Notes under the pieces: model-generated
What the model saw: only the letters and a program-made list of their open reading frames with translations
The model's database searches: none
What the model was told of the DNA's origin: nothing
In this document: positions 1 through 8,489 of the stretch, in pieces
How positions within the stretch are numbered: the first letter of the stretch is position 1
Layout of the letters: every line of letters begins with the position of its first letter
Translations under genes and position numbers: made by a program
From: Vreelandella sp042466685
GTDB taxonomy: Bacteria; Pseudomonadota; Gammaproteobacteria; Pseudomonadales; Halomonadaceae
Direction: 5' to 3'
Assembly: GCF_042466685.1 (NCBI RefSeq)
Contig: NZ_CP170448.1
Span: 1,054,001 to 1,118,000 of the forward strand
Length of the DNA stretch: 64,000 nt

Positions 1-1
1 A

Positions 2-2416
2 ATGGTGGTGGGGCTGCTGGGGATTCTTAAGGCTGGCGGCGCCTATGTACCGCTGGATCCGGATTACCCGATCGAGCGGTTGGCTTATATTGCCGAAGAC
101 AGTGGCATCGAACTACTGCTTACCCAACAGCATCTGCGCGATACGTTGCCGATAGCCAATGGCGCTAGCATCATCGATCTGGATCGGCTGGATGTTACGC
201 ACCATGACTCGACAAACACGGCAGTGGTGCTGCACGGTGAACACCTCGCTTATGTCATTTATACCTCAGGCTCTACTGGGAAGCCTAAAGGCGCGGCTAT
301 CCGCCATGATGCCTTAACCAATTGTATGGTCTGGATGCAGCAAACCTACCAGCTCAACGATAAGGATGCCGTACTGCACAAGGCCCCCTTCGGTTTTGAT
401 GTGTCGGTATGGGAGATTTTCTGGCCGCTGAGTATGGGAGCACGTCTAGTGGTCGCCCAACCGGGTGATCATCGCGATCCTGAGCGCATCATTGAGCTGA
501 TCCAGCAGCATAGGGTCACCACGCTCAATTTTGTGCCTTCAATGTTGAAGGCCTTCCTGGCCTATCCTGATGTTAAGGCCAAAACTCGCCTCAAGCATAT
601 TATGTGCGGTGGTGAGGCCGTTCCAGCGGCGCTGCAGCAAGATGTGGCTGAGTGCCTTGATGGCGCCAACCTGCATGACCTGTATGGCCCAACCGAAACC
701 ACGATTCATGTCACGCACTGGTGGTGCCGTGATGACTCTCAACGCCAGATACCTATTGGGCGGCCCATTAGCGGTACCCGCACCTATGTATTAGATGGCG
801 AACTCAATCTAGTGCCGCAGGGGGTAGCGGGTGAGCTTTACCTGGGCGGGGTAAGTCTGGCTCGTGGGTATCTAAACCGGAGTGATTTAACCGCAGATCG
901 TTTTGTTGCCGATCCGTTTACAGCGGGAGAACGTCTCTACCGTACCGGTGACTTGGTTCGCTGGCGGGAAGATGGTCAGCTCGAGTACTTGGGGCGTCTT
1001 GATCACCAAGTGAAGATCCGAGGATTACGCATAGAGCTAGGTGAGATCGAAGCGGAACTGTTATCGCAATCGGAAATTAGCGAGGCAGTGGTGGTGGCCC
1101 AAGAAGGCCCCGGCGGCTCGAGGCTGGTGGCTTATGTGGTTCCCCAAGCTGGCATCGATCTCGACACCAGTGAATTACGCGAACGACTGGGTCAACACCT
1201 GCCTGATTATATGGTGCCGGGAGTAATAGTCACGCTCGATGCACTGCCGCTGAATGCCAATGGTAAAGTGGAGCGCAAGGCACTGCCTAAACCTTATTTA
1301 AAGGAAACCCGCGAGTACGTATTACCTTCAACGCCAGAAGCCCGACAGCTTGCCGAGATATGGCAGGAAGTACTGGGTGTTGAACAGGTCGGAGAAACCG
1401 ACAACTTCTTCGAATTGGGTGGTGACTCTCTGCTAAGTCTAAAAGTAATGGGCCGTGTACAAGCCCTGCAGGAACCTAAGATCAACTTTAAGCTGTTCGA
1501 TCTGATGCGGAAGCCGACTATTGCTGATCTGCTGGGAGTGAGGAATCACGCTGAGGTTCTGCCCAAAGGGGCTGTCATGCTCAATGGTGAGTGTCGCACT
1601 CAGCCGCCGCTATTCTGCATTCATGCCGTGATGGGAACGGTTTTTGACTATCAACCGTTGGCTCGGCGCTTGCAGGGAGTATGCACGGTTTACGGTCTGT
1701 CTTGCCGAATGCTGACCGACCCACAGCATCGAGATTCATCACTTGAAACAATGGCTGATGACTATGTGGAGACGATACGCCGCATACAACCCGTGGGGCC
1801 CTATCGGCTATTGGGGTGGTCTCTTGGTGGAGCATTGGCAGCGATGATAGCGGCACGTCTTGAAGGGTTGGGACAAGACGTGAGCCAACTGGCTTTGATA
1901 GATCCCTATGTACCTGGCGGTGGTCTGCACAGCGAGGATAGCTGGCAGCGAGATTTTGCTCGCTTCGCATCGGTGGTACTGCCAGGTGTTTCGCTTGAAG
2001 CGCTCGATGGTAATGTAAATTGCAGTGAGGAGCCGAGCGAAGAGATGCTAATCATTCAATTGGAGAGGCTAATGGCATCATACGGTGAATATGGTCGTGA
2101 AGGGTACGAAGCATTAGGTAGCGAGGAATTAGCTCGGATATTCTATGTTACACGCTATCTAAAATTACTCTCCCTGCAGGTTGATACCTTGCCGACAGTG
2201 AACTGTGAAGTGGACTGCTGGTGGGAGGCTGGAAGAGCTTGGGAAGAGCGTCAGGTGCTAGAGGGACAGTTGAATCGAACCCCGAGAACCTCAATTGAGA
2301 CCCTTAATGATCATTTCTCAATCGTTGGAGATGACGTCCTATTATCACAGATAGAAAAGCAACTAAGTGTAAGTGCTGAACAGCAGCATCAAGAATCTGT
2401 GCAGGAGATATCTTAG
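2..2416 (+). CDS. Non-ribosomal peptide synthetase, terminal module (A-PCP-TE), 5' truncated
   Basis: This is the C-terminal part of a peptide synthetase; the reading frame is open to the left edge, so the true start lies outside. The adenylation core motifs run in order: A2 LKAGGAYVPLDP, A3 YTSGSTGKPKG (about residue 88), A4 FGFDVSVWEIFW, A5 LYGPTETT, A7 YRTGDLVRW, A8 and A10 NGKVERKALP. A carrier domain follows (FFELGGDSLLSLK, phosphopantetheine serine near 475). A type I thioesterase comes last (GWSLGG near 605, Asp in LIDPYV, His in NDHFS). No condensation domain is visible. The thioesterase makes this the chain-releasing module. The specificity code reads D-V-W-N-M-G-L-I-H, closest to threonine (inference). 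Neighbouring pvdA/pvdF homologues imply a hydroxamate siderophore product. Confidence 0.93.
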   Translation: MVVGLLGILKAGGAYVPLDPDYPIERLAYIAEDSGIELLLTQQHLRDTLPIANGASIIDLDRLDVTHHDSTNTAVVLHGEHLAYVIYTSGSTGKPKGAAIRHDALTNCMVWMQQTYQLNDKDAVLHKAPFGFDVSVWEIFWPLSMGARLVVAQPGDHRDPERIIELIQQHRVTTLNFVPSMLKAFLAYPDVKAKTRLKHIMCGGEAVPAALQQDVAECLDGANLHDLYGPTETTIHVTHWWCRDDSQRQIPIGRPISGTRTYVLDGELNLVPQGVAGELYLGGVSLARGYLNRSDLTADRFVADPFTAGERLYRTGDLVRWREDGQLEYLGRLDHQVKIRGLRIELGEIEAELLSQSEISEAVVVAQEGPGGSRLVAYVVPQAGIDLDTSELRERLGQHLPDYMVPGVIVTLDALPLNANGKVERKALPKPYLKETREYVLPSTPEARQLAEIWQEVLGVEQVGETDNFFELGGDSLLSLKVMGRVQALQEPKINFKLFDLMRKPTIADLLGVRNHAEVLPKGAVMLNGECRTQPPLFCIHAVMGTVFDYQPLARRLQGVCTVYGLSCRMLTDPQHRDSSLETMADDYVETIRRIQPVGPYRLLGWSLGGALAAMIAARLEGLGQDVSQLALIDPYVPGGGLHSEDSWQRDFARFASVVLPGVSLEALDGNVNCSEEPSEEMLIIQLERLMASYGEYGREGYEALGSEELARIFYVTRYLKLLSLQVDTLPTVNCEVDCWWEAGRAWEERQVLEGQLNRTPRTSIETLNDHFSIVGDDVLLSQIEKQLSVSAEQQHQESVQEIS

Positions 2417-2454
2417 AAATAAATTTATTGCATTATAATTATAATAGTCCTTCG

Positions 2455-2490
2455 ATAGTGCGCCAGGAATACTTGGCGTGCTATTTTAAT
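2455..2490 (+). terminator. Probable terminator after the NRPS gene
   Basis: An 11-bp stem (ATAGTGCGCCA with TGGCGTGCTAT, two G-U pairs) with an 8-nt loop is followed by TTTTAAT. It lies 39 bp after the NRPS stop, in an AT-rich spacer of 211 bp. The gene beyond runs the other way, so the hairpin may serve both strands. Confidence 0.55.
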
Positions 2491-2627
2491 GCTAATTATA
2501 AAATTATAAGTGTTATGTTTTTATTTTTGTTTTCGGTATGTTGAATAATGTCAGGCTAGTAGTGCGCTTATAGCAACATTCAGCGAGAGCAGTGTGAGTG
2601 TCTCTATAGGGGGAAGTGGTTAGCTAT

Positions 2628-3536
2628 TTAGTTAGAATCAAGGGCATTGACTAACGAGTCGGCGAAACGAATTGTAGAGGGGATAGCGCCAAAAACCCAA
2701 AAATTAGCATTGAGTAAAGTTGTGTTGTTTTTTTGAACGCTAGGCAGTCGGTTCCATAGGCCGCTTGCCATAATGCCATCTTGAACTGCTTTTCTACTTG
2801 GTAAGTGAGAGGCGTCAACAATGACTAGATGTACATCGTAATTAAATAATTCGCTTATACTGATGATTGAAAACTCCCACTGGTTGGTTGGGCCATCCCA
2901 TGCATTGTCTAACTCAAGCTGGTCAAGAACTGTTCCTGGTAGACTATTTTCTCCGTAAACTCTGACATGCCTTTCGTCAAGAAATTGAATAATTAATAGT
3001 GGTGAAGGTATGGAGTTGGAAATTTCTCGAAGTCTGCTAAAGTGCTCCTCCGATTCTGAAATCAAGAAATTAGCCTCTTGTTCTCTTCCTACACGGACAC
3101 CAATTTCTTTAGTGAATTTTACCATTTTTTCCCAGCTTCTCATTGGGTTGTTATCATAAAGTGAAAGTTGCTCTACAGGCGCTATTCTTGAAAGATCATC
3201 CTCTAAGTATATGTATTGAGGTGGTGCTAATATGGTGCTTACATTTATCGTGGAAATAAGTTCTTTGTTAGGCTGGGGAATAGTTCCTATGCTCACAAGG
3301 TTTTGAGGGGTAGAGTTTTCACCGACCCAACTTTTATAGTTGTTGACCCCACCCATAGCAACAGGTGTATCTAAAATTTCAAAAAGGGTTTCTGCAATGG
3401 CAAAGTCAAGAGTTAATACAGTGCCTTCTTCACTATTTTTTCGTCCGAGAGCAGGGAGCGAAGCCAGTAATATGACTACTGCTAAGAAAACCAGAAATAT
3501 TATTTTCCGTAATGGCAACGTCAGCCCATAAGACAT
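2628..3536 (-). CDS. FhuD-type periplasmic ferric-siderophore binding protein
   Basis: A 302-residue iron-siderophore ABC substrate-binding protein of the FhuD/FecB class. A signal peptide (hydrophobic stretch at residues 12-30, no lipobox cysteine) precedes the family pattern: LDFAIAETL, the NNYKSWVGE region, and later LLIIQFLDERHVRVYG and LDNAWDGPTNQW. It should carry the ferric siderophore from the outer-membrane receptor to a FhuB-type permease. It is the last gene of the leftward pvdA-pvdF-receptor-fhuD operon, 92 bp after the receptor. The gene is visibly more AT-rich than the exporter and permease genes nearby. Two homologues occur at 27593-28534 and 32844-33746, each beside a different receptor. 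Confidence 0.85.
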   Translation of the reverse strand: MSYGLTLPLRKIIFLVFLAVVILLASLPALGRKNSEEGTVLTLDFAIAETLFEILDTPVAMGGVNNYKSWVGENSTPQNLVSIGTIPQPNKELISTINVSTILAPPQYIYLEDDLSRIAPVEQLSLYDNNPMRSWEKMVKFTKEIGVRVGREQEANFLISESEEHFSRLREISNSIPSPLLIIQFLDERHVRVYGENSLPGTVLDQLELDNAWDGPTNQWEFSIISISELFNYDVHLVIVDASHLPSRKAVQDGIMASGLWNRLPSVQKNNTTLLNANFWVFGAIPSTIRFADSLVNALDSN

Positions 3537-3628
3537 TATTTAAACCTTATCAGAGTGTTTTTTTAGCAAAAATTGTGTTGAGTAAAGAAAAGCCAGTGTA
3601 GGAAGGTATTCTGCACTGGCTTGGAAGG

Positions 3629-5764
3629 TTAGTATTGATAACGCATGGTTAGCATAAAGTTACGTGGTTCACCGTAATAGTTGTTGCGAGTGTTAGCTCT
3701 TAGCGTTTCAAAATATTTTTTATCCGTTAGGTTATTTCCCGTTAGAGCGAAGTCGAGGTGACGGTTAAAACGATATCCAATTAAGCTAGAGAGTATCGTA
3801 TATCCATCCTGCTCCCATCGTGTTCCCCGGGCTTCTGCATAAATGCTGCTGACATAGTTCAGTCCGGCGCCAACTCTCCATCCTTCGTCGGGGTTGTCGG
3901 AAAAGTGGTAACGCGTCCATAATTTTAAATCGTGCTCTGTAGTATCGGTAGAGAAAGCGCGTCCTTCCTGGGTTGGGTCGTTTACGTATTCTGTTTGGGT
4001 ATAGGCATAGCCTGCTGAAACATCCCAGCGAGGTAAAGGTTGCCCAGTAATTTCTAACTCGAACCCTTCACTTTCAACTTCCCCTTCAGCAACCGAGAAA
4101 CCAGGGTTATCAAAATCAGTAACGCTACGGTTCTGATCCGTGATACGAAATACAGCAGCATGCCAATTTACCGTGCCGTTTAAGTGTTCGCCTTTCAGTC
4201 CCAGTTCAAACTGTTCGCCAGTTCGAGGTTCTAGAAAGTTTCCATCAATGTTTTGTGAACTTTGTGGTTGGAAAATGTCGGTATAGCTGGCATATGCTGA
4301 GACATTGTTTTTTATGTCATAGATTAAGCCCGCATAGGGCGTGAACTCACTATTAATCTCAAAATTATTGGAGGAATCTAATCGATCTTCAACTTCCCAC
4401 CAGCTCATTCGGCCGCCGGCAATAAGTGTTGTATTATCTAGTAAGGAAATTTTTAGCTGGCTATATACGCCTGTCTCTTCTGTTTGTATATCTCTGGTGG
4501 TGCTAATGTTAAAGATAGGAAGAGGGGTGTCGGGGTTTGGGGCGGCCAGGTTTCGCTGGATAATTTGAGGATCTCCATAACCCCAAGTTGTTTGCTCTTC
4601 GGAAATTTTATGGCTGGCGCCCACCATGACGTTATGTGTTTTTCCAAGAAATGTAAATGGACTAGAAAGGGTTGCATCGACAAAGCTATCCTGGCGCGGA
4701 TTTATTTGACGCCACTGCGAAATGTCGATGCTGTCTGTATTGGATGTTGGGATGCTTACGCCAGCGGTGCTTTGCTGAGTATCGCTTTCGCGTTCTATGT
4801 GGTTTGCAATCAGTCGAAAGTTTCCACCATTATCTAATTGATGTTCTATTTCGGCAAAATAACGTTCAATGCTCTCGTCTTTAATATCCCAAAGAGAGCC
4901 ATGGTATGTAGATCGATCAATATTTAATAGCTCGCCATTGGCGAGTTGTGGAAGGCCATAATTAGGCCTGGATTCACCTGATTGGTTCATGATGCCGACA
5001 GATAAAGTTGTATTCGGAGTGAAATCGTACTCCAAGGTTCCGTAGCCAAGTGTATTCTCGGCGTAAACATGATCAATGAAGCTGCCTTTATCGTCATATA
5101 CACCGACGAAGCGGCCACGTAGCCTGCCTGATTCGTCGAGTGCGCCGGTGATGTCGACCTCGCCACGATAAGTATCCCAGGAACCATAGGAAAGGGCGGA
5201 TTGAAAACCAAAGTCCTCTTGGGCGCGCTTACGCACGAGGTTGACGGTTCCACTAGGCTCGCCTGATCCCTGAAGAAGCCCTGAAGGTCCGCGTAAGACT
5301 TCTACTCGATCCAGTACCGCAGTATCGAACATGGTATCCGTCACGCCAATCGCACTGTCTATTGGACTACCGTCAAGTAGTAAAGTATCAATCTCAAACC
5401 CACGGGATCGGAAGGTTGAAGCTGTAGGGCCATAGCTTCGTTTAGTTATTCCCGTGGTTTGTGACATGACATCGTCAAGTGTCGTCATGTTCTGGTCATT
5501 CATTCGTTCACGAGTAACCACGCTGACAGATTGAGGTATTTCCCTAAGAGACTGCTCCTGCTTGCCTATGGTTACTCTACTTGATGTATAAGAGCCCGTA
5601 TCTTCCGTGGTGGGTTCTGAAATTGCTTCCCCTACCACTCTGACAACTGGCAGGTCAGATGAATCTGAATCAGCATTTTGAGCAAGCACAGCTGCCGACG
5701 TGCTGCAGGCAGCCATAGCAATGGCGGCCGTTAGCCACCGCTTGCGGAAAGTGGGTTGGTTCAC
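3629..5764 (-). CDS. TonB-dependent siderophore receptor without signalling domain
   Basis: A 711-residue outer-membrane receptor of the FhuE/FpvA family. A signal peptide ending at AVLAQ is followed directly by the plug (IPQSVSVVTRERMND, then DRVEVLRGPSGLLQGSGEPSG) and a 22-strand-type barrel ending MLTMRYQY with a terminal aromatic. Unlike the receptors at 24859 and 30266 it has no N-terminal STN signalling domain, so it should transport only. It sits in the operon with the siderophore-tailoring genes and a FhuD. This makes it the likely receptor for the organism's own siderophore (inference). Confidence 0.92.
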   Translation of the reverse strand: MNQPTFRKRWLTAAIAMAACSTSAAVLAQNADSDSSDLPVVRVVGEAISEPTTEDTGSYTSSRVTIGKQEQSLREIPQSVSVVTRERMNDQNMTTLDDVMSQTTGITKRSYGPTASTFRSRGFEIDTLLLDGSPIDSAIGVTDTMFDTAVLDRVEVLRGPSGLLQGSGEPSGTVNLVRKRAQEDFGFQSALSYGSWDTYRGEVDITGALDESGRLRGRFVGVYDDKGSFIDHVYAENTLGYGTLEYDFTPNTTLSVGIMNQSGESRPNYGLPQLANGELLNIDRSTYHGSLWDIKDESIERYFAEIEHQLDNGGNFRLIANHIERESDTQQSTAGVSIPTSNTDSIDISQWRQINPRQDSFVDATLSSPFTFLGKTHNVMVGASHKISEEQTTWGYGDPQIIQRNLAAPNPDTPLPIFNISTTRDIQTEETGVYSQLKISLLDNTTLIAGGRMSWWEVEDRLDSSNNFEINSEFTPYAGLIYDIKNNVSAYASYTDIFQPQSSQNIDGNFLEPRTGEQFELGLKGEHLNGTVNWHAAVFRITDQNRSVTDFDNPGFSVAEGEVESEGFELEITGQPLPRWDVSAGYAYTQTEYVNDPTQEGRAFSTDTTEHDLKLWTRYHFSDNPDEGWRVGAGLNYVSSIYAEARGTRWEQDGYTILSSLIGYRFNRHLDFALTGNNLTDKKYFETLRANTRNNYYGEPRNFMLTMRYQY

Positions 5765-5835
5765 GAATGTTCTCCTTGCATTGGGTTCATTTTAATTCTT
5801 AGTAAATGTTAATTGTTATTGTTTGTATTATGAAT
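5765..5835 (-). promoter_or_regulatory. AT-rich upstream region of the receptor gene with weak Fur-like repeats
   Basis: Read leftward, this stretch contains two tandem AACAAT hexamers followed by TAACAT at 5805-5823. The match to the 19-bp Fur consensus is only about 11 of 19. A promoter here would let the receptor and fhuD be expressed separately from pvdA/pvdF. Evidence is weak. Confidence 0.3.
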
Positions 5836-5932
5836 ATCTGTAGCTCGGTGTCAACTTTGTGTGAGCCTCAGGGAGGGGTAATCCTGAATTCAAATCAAAA
5901 AGTGGGGATTGGCTTAAGATTATGGTGCGATG

Positions 5933-5964
5933 ACTTCGTGCTCACCGGTATGGGAGCACGAAGT
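5933..5964 (-). other. Perfect 11-bp inverted repeat between pvdF-like gene and receptor gene
   Basis: The arms ACTTCGTGCTC and GAGCACGAAGT are perfectly complementary around a 10-nt loop. The element lies 39 bp past the formyltransferase stop. No T-run follows on the leftward strand, so it may be a processing or mRNA-stability hairpin rather than a classical terminator. Confidence 0.5.
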
Positions 5965-6002
5965 GTCGTTGCCTGATTTAGTGCTGCGGCTATTCAATTA
6001 AT

Positions 6003-6848
6003 TCAGCATGTTGAGGAAGCCGTGATATCGTTTTTTAGAGATTCCAACCCCTCGTGAAGCGTAGGAAAGAGGCTTTTATTGAAGTTTCTCCACCGTAATT
6101 CAATGATGGAGTCATCGGGTTCGATATGAGTTTCCAATAGGTCGTAGATGACTTCGCCCGAATCAATCCCACCGTCGACATAATGGAGTGAGGCGCCAGT
6201 CTTGTTGATAGCAGGAGCGCTTTCGGTTTCCATTGTCTGCCAGTTGATAACTTTTTTCCCTTGAGCCCCGTACAGTGCATCAAGTGTTGCCGAAGCCCCC
6301 CGCCTTTGATAGGGGGAGTCTTGGCGCGTAAGTCCGGGATGGATATTGACTATCTTGCGATAAAAAGGACTATGGGGGCGGATTAGCTCGTCTAGAATGA
6401 CTAATAGTCCGTCAAGGACGACGACGTCTGCTTCGACTGCCACTAACTTCTCTAGCAAGCTTTTTTCAAAAGTCGACTTCGCAGGGAGTCTATCGGGTGA
6501 GTCGCTTGGTAAGCGTCGGTAAGTGGATGGTATAGAGCAAAAGAGGTCGTCAATGTGGTGTCCCTTCACAAAGAGTTCTTGTGGCAATATCCATGGCTTT
6601 CCAGGTTGACGACAGAAACCATAGTCTTTGAGTTTCTCTTGGTCTTTTATTGAGCCTTCATCGTCATCATAAATCACTGTTTCCAGAGAGTAGGCATCGC
6701 CTAGCGGAGTCTCATTGAGAGATGTCACCAGGTGTTCAAGAGGGGACATCATGTACTGTTTCTCCCCCTTATACTCAATGTGTTGCCCAGCTTTATCGGC
6801 TGCAGCATTTCTCAGTGACAGGATATAAGCTAGTTTGAGTTTAGACAT
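6003..6848 (-). CDS. pvdF: N5-hydroxyornithine formyltransferase (PvdF-like)
   Basis: A 281-residue formyl-transferase-fold protein. The catalytic Asn-x-His block NIHPGLTRQDSPYQRRGA lies near residue 168, and DGGIDSGEV near 226, carrying the second catalytic residues of the methionyl-tRNA / GAR formyltransferase family. The N-terminal third is not like those housekeeping enzymes and fits PvdF, which formylates N5-hydroxyornithine using 10-formyl-tetrahydrofolate. The gene lies 174 bp downstream of the ornithine hydroxylase on the same strand. Together they would supply N5-formyl-N5-hydroxyornithine, a hydroxamate building block for the peptide synthetase. Confidence 0.85.
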   Translation of the reverse strand: MSKLKLAYILSLRNAAADKAGQHIEYKGEKQYMMSPLEHLVTSLNETPLGDAYSLETVIYDDDEGSIKDQEKLKDYGFCRQPGKPWILPQELFVKGHHIDDLFCSIPSTYRRLPSDSPDRLPAKSTFEKSLLEKLVAVEADVVVLDGLLVILDELIRPHSPFYRKIVNIHPGLTRQDSPYQRRGASATLDALYGAQGKKVINWQTMETESAPAINKTGASLHYVDGGIDSGEVIYDLLETHIEPDDSIIELRWRNFNKSLFPTLHEGLESLKNDITASSTC

Positions 6849-7022
6849 GTTTTATCCATGTTTTCGAATAGTAGATGTTAGTTTTAAGGCTCATCAGTCA
6901 TGCTGACTTAGTGCCTGTGCTTCAACCGAAACGGTATTCAAGAACAGCATCTAGTTGTGACGCCCAGTGGCCAAGAAGTGGCCTGACCATTGGTATGATT
7001 TATGAAAGTGAGTTGGTGAAAA

Positions 7023-8315
7023 CTAGGATATAGTAACCTCCTGCTTACAGGGAGAAGGGGCATATAAAGCAGGTGTCTGATCTAGTGCATCACAAATCTC
7101 ACTTGTCCGTGCCGCCAAAATCGACAGCAGGGTATCGCTTAAACCATGGGTGGGCTCGCAGCTGCCTTGCAGGAAAATAGCCGGTTTGAACTCGGGCTTG
7201 GTGTAGAGCTGATAGTGGCGATTGACGGCAAAATCGGGCAGGTAGTCCGCAACGGGGGCCAGTAGCTGTTTATGGGTGTCGCGTACATAGCCGGTGGCTA
7301 ACACCACGGCATCGTAGCGGGTGATATCCGTATGGCCACTCTCCAAATCGCGCACAAGTAGCTCAACGCCTTCGGTAGTCTCTTCGCTGCCAATGACCTC
7401 ATGGCGACGGCGGAAGCGGTGGCGGGCCTGGCCGGTCACTTTTTGCTGATAGAACACATCGTAAATTTCCTGAATCAGCGCGAGATCTGGGGCTGAGTAG
7501 TTGGTGCTTTTGTACTCTTGCAGCAGCGCTTCCCGCTGGCCGGTGGGGTTGTTGAACACGTAGTCGGTGTATTCGGGATTGAAAATTTCGTTAACGAAGG
7601 GGCTATCGTCCGAGGGTTTAAAGGCCCATGCCCGGCTAATCAGATCCACCTGAACGCCTTCGCGGCCATGCAGATCAAGGAATATCTCAGCCGCGCTCTG
7701 GCCTGCGCCGATCACCGCGATGCGTTTGGGTGTATCTTGCTTCGCCAACTCTCTGAGGTAGTGGCTGGAATGGAAGACCCGTGGGTCGTCTTTTAGCCCG
7801 GCGAAGCATTCAGGCACATTGGGCGCACCACCCACGCTAATTACCAATGAACGGGTCAGCCTTTCCTGCACCGCGCCACTCTCATCCCGTGAGCGAACGC
7901 GGAGGTAGACGACCTCGTCGTTATCAGTTTCGGGTAGCACTTCAAACACATCCTCTCCATAGGTGCACTGGTGTTCAAAGTGGCTGGCGGTCCAGCTCAG
8001 GTAGTCATTGAACTCGTGGCGGCTGGGGAAGAAGGTCTGCAGATTGATAAAGTCCTGCAAGCGGCCTTTGCTGTGGAGGTAATTGAGGAAGCTGTAACGG
8101 CTCCCAGGGTTACGCGGCGTGACCAAGTCTTTGAGGAAGGAGATCTGCATATGGGCATTTTCCAGCAGCATATGCGGGTGCCAGGCAAAGCAGGGCTGGC
8201 GCTCAATAAACAAGGCATCCTTCGCTTGCCCTGCCTGGCGCTGTTCGTCGAGCGCAATGGCCAGGGCAATATTGGAGGGGCCGAAGCCGATGCCGATCAA
8301 GTCGTGAATATGCAT
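7023..8315 (-). CDS. pvdA: L-ornithine N5-monooxygenase (PvdA-like)
   Basis: A 430-residue flavin monooxygenase of the lysine/ornithine N-hydroxylase family. The FAD motif IGIGFGPSNIALA starts at residue 7, the NADPH motif IAVIGAGQSAAEI is near 205, and LATGY near 341. It hydroxylates the side-chain amine of ornithine, the committed step to hydroxamate siderophores. Choice of ornithine over lysine rests on the adjacent PvdF-like formyltransferase. It is the first gene of the leftward operon and diverges from the PvdE-like exporter across about 175 bp containing putative regulatory boxes. Confidence 0.92.
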   Translation of the reverse strand: MHIHDLIGIGFGPSNIALAIALDEQRQAGQAKDALFIERQPCFAWHPHMLLENAHMQISFLKDLVTPRNPGSRYSFLNYLHSKGRLQDFINLQTFFPSRHEFNDYLSWTASHFEHQCTYGEDVFEVLPETDNDEVVYLRVRSRDESGAVQERLTRSLVISVGGAPNVPECFAGLKDDPRVFHSSHYLRELAKQDTPKRIAVIGAGQSAAEIFLDLHGREGVQVDLISRAWAFKPSDDSPFVNEIFNPEYTDYVFNNPTGQREALLQEYKSTNYSAPDLALIQEIYDVFYQQKVTGQARHRFRRRHEVIGSEETTEGVELLVRDLESGHTDITRYDAVVLATGYVRDTHKQLLAPVADYLPDFAVNRHYQLYTKPEFKPAIFLQGSCEPTHGLSDTLLSILAARTSEICDALDQTPALYAPSPCKQEVTIS

Positions 8316-8392
8316 AAGAGTCCTCGTGGCTGACGAGCCAATAAAAAATCACTCCGCCGGAGGGGCGGCGTTACTGGCTTCCTTATCTAAGG

Positions 8393-8442
8393 ACGAATGA
8401 GAATAAGGCTTGTTTACATAAAAATTGCTTAACTTTTTGCGT
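8393..8442. promoter_or_regulatory. Back-to-back iron-starvation-box-like promoters (pvdA / exporter)
   Basis: Rightward, TAAAA (8419-8423) is followed by exactly 16 bases and CGT (8440-8442). Leftward, GTAAAC at 8412-8417 is followed by exactly 16 bases and CGT (reverse of 8393-8395). Both resemble the PvdS-type iron-starvation box, TAAAT-N16/17-CGT, with the -35 elements nearly abutting. A weak Fur-like segment (AATGAGAATAA) overlaps. Assignment is by pattern only. Confidence 0.4.
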
Positions 8443-8489
8443 GAGTGGTTCGTCTGTATGGATAGGTGTCGCTTTCCAATGAGGTGAAT

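Noticed and set aside
4484..4837. Open frame opposite the first receptor gene
   Set aside because: It is antisense to conserved receptor sequence, with no homology or start signal of its own.
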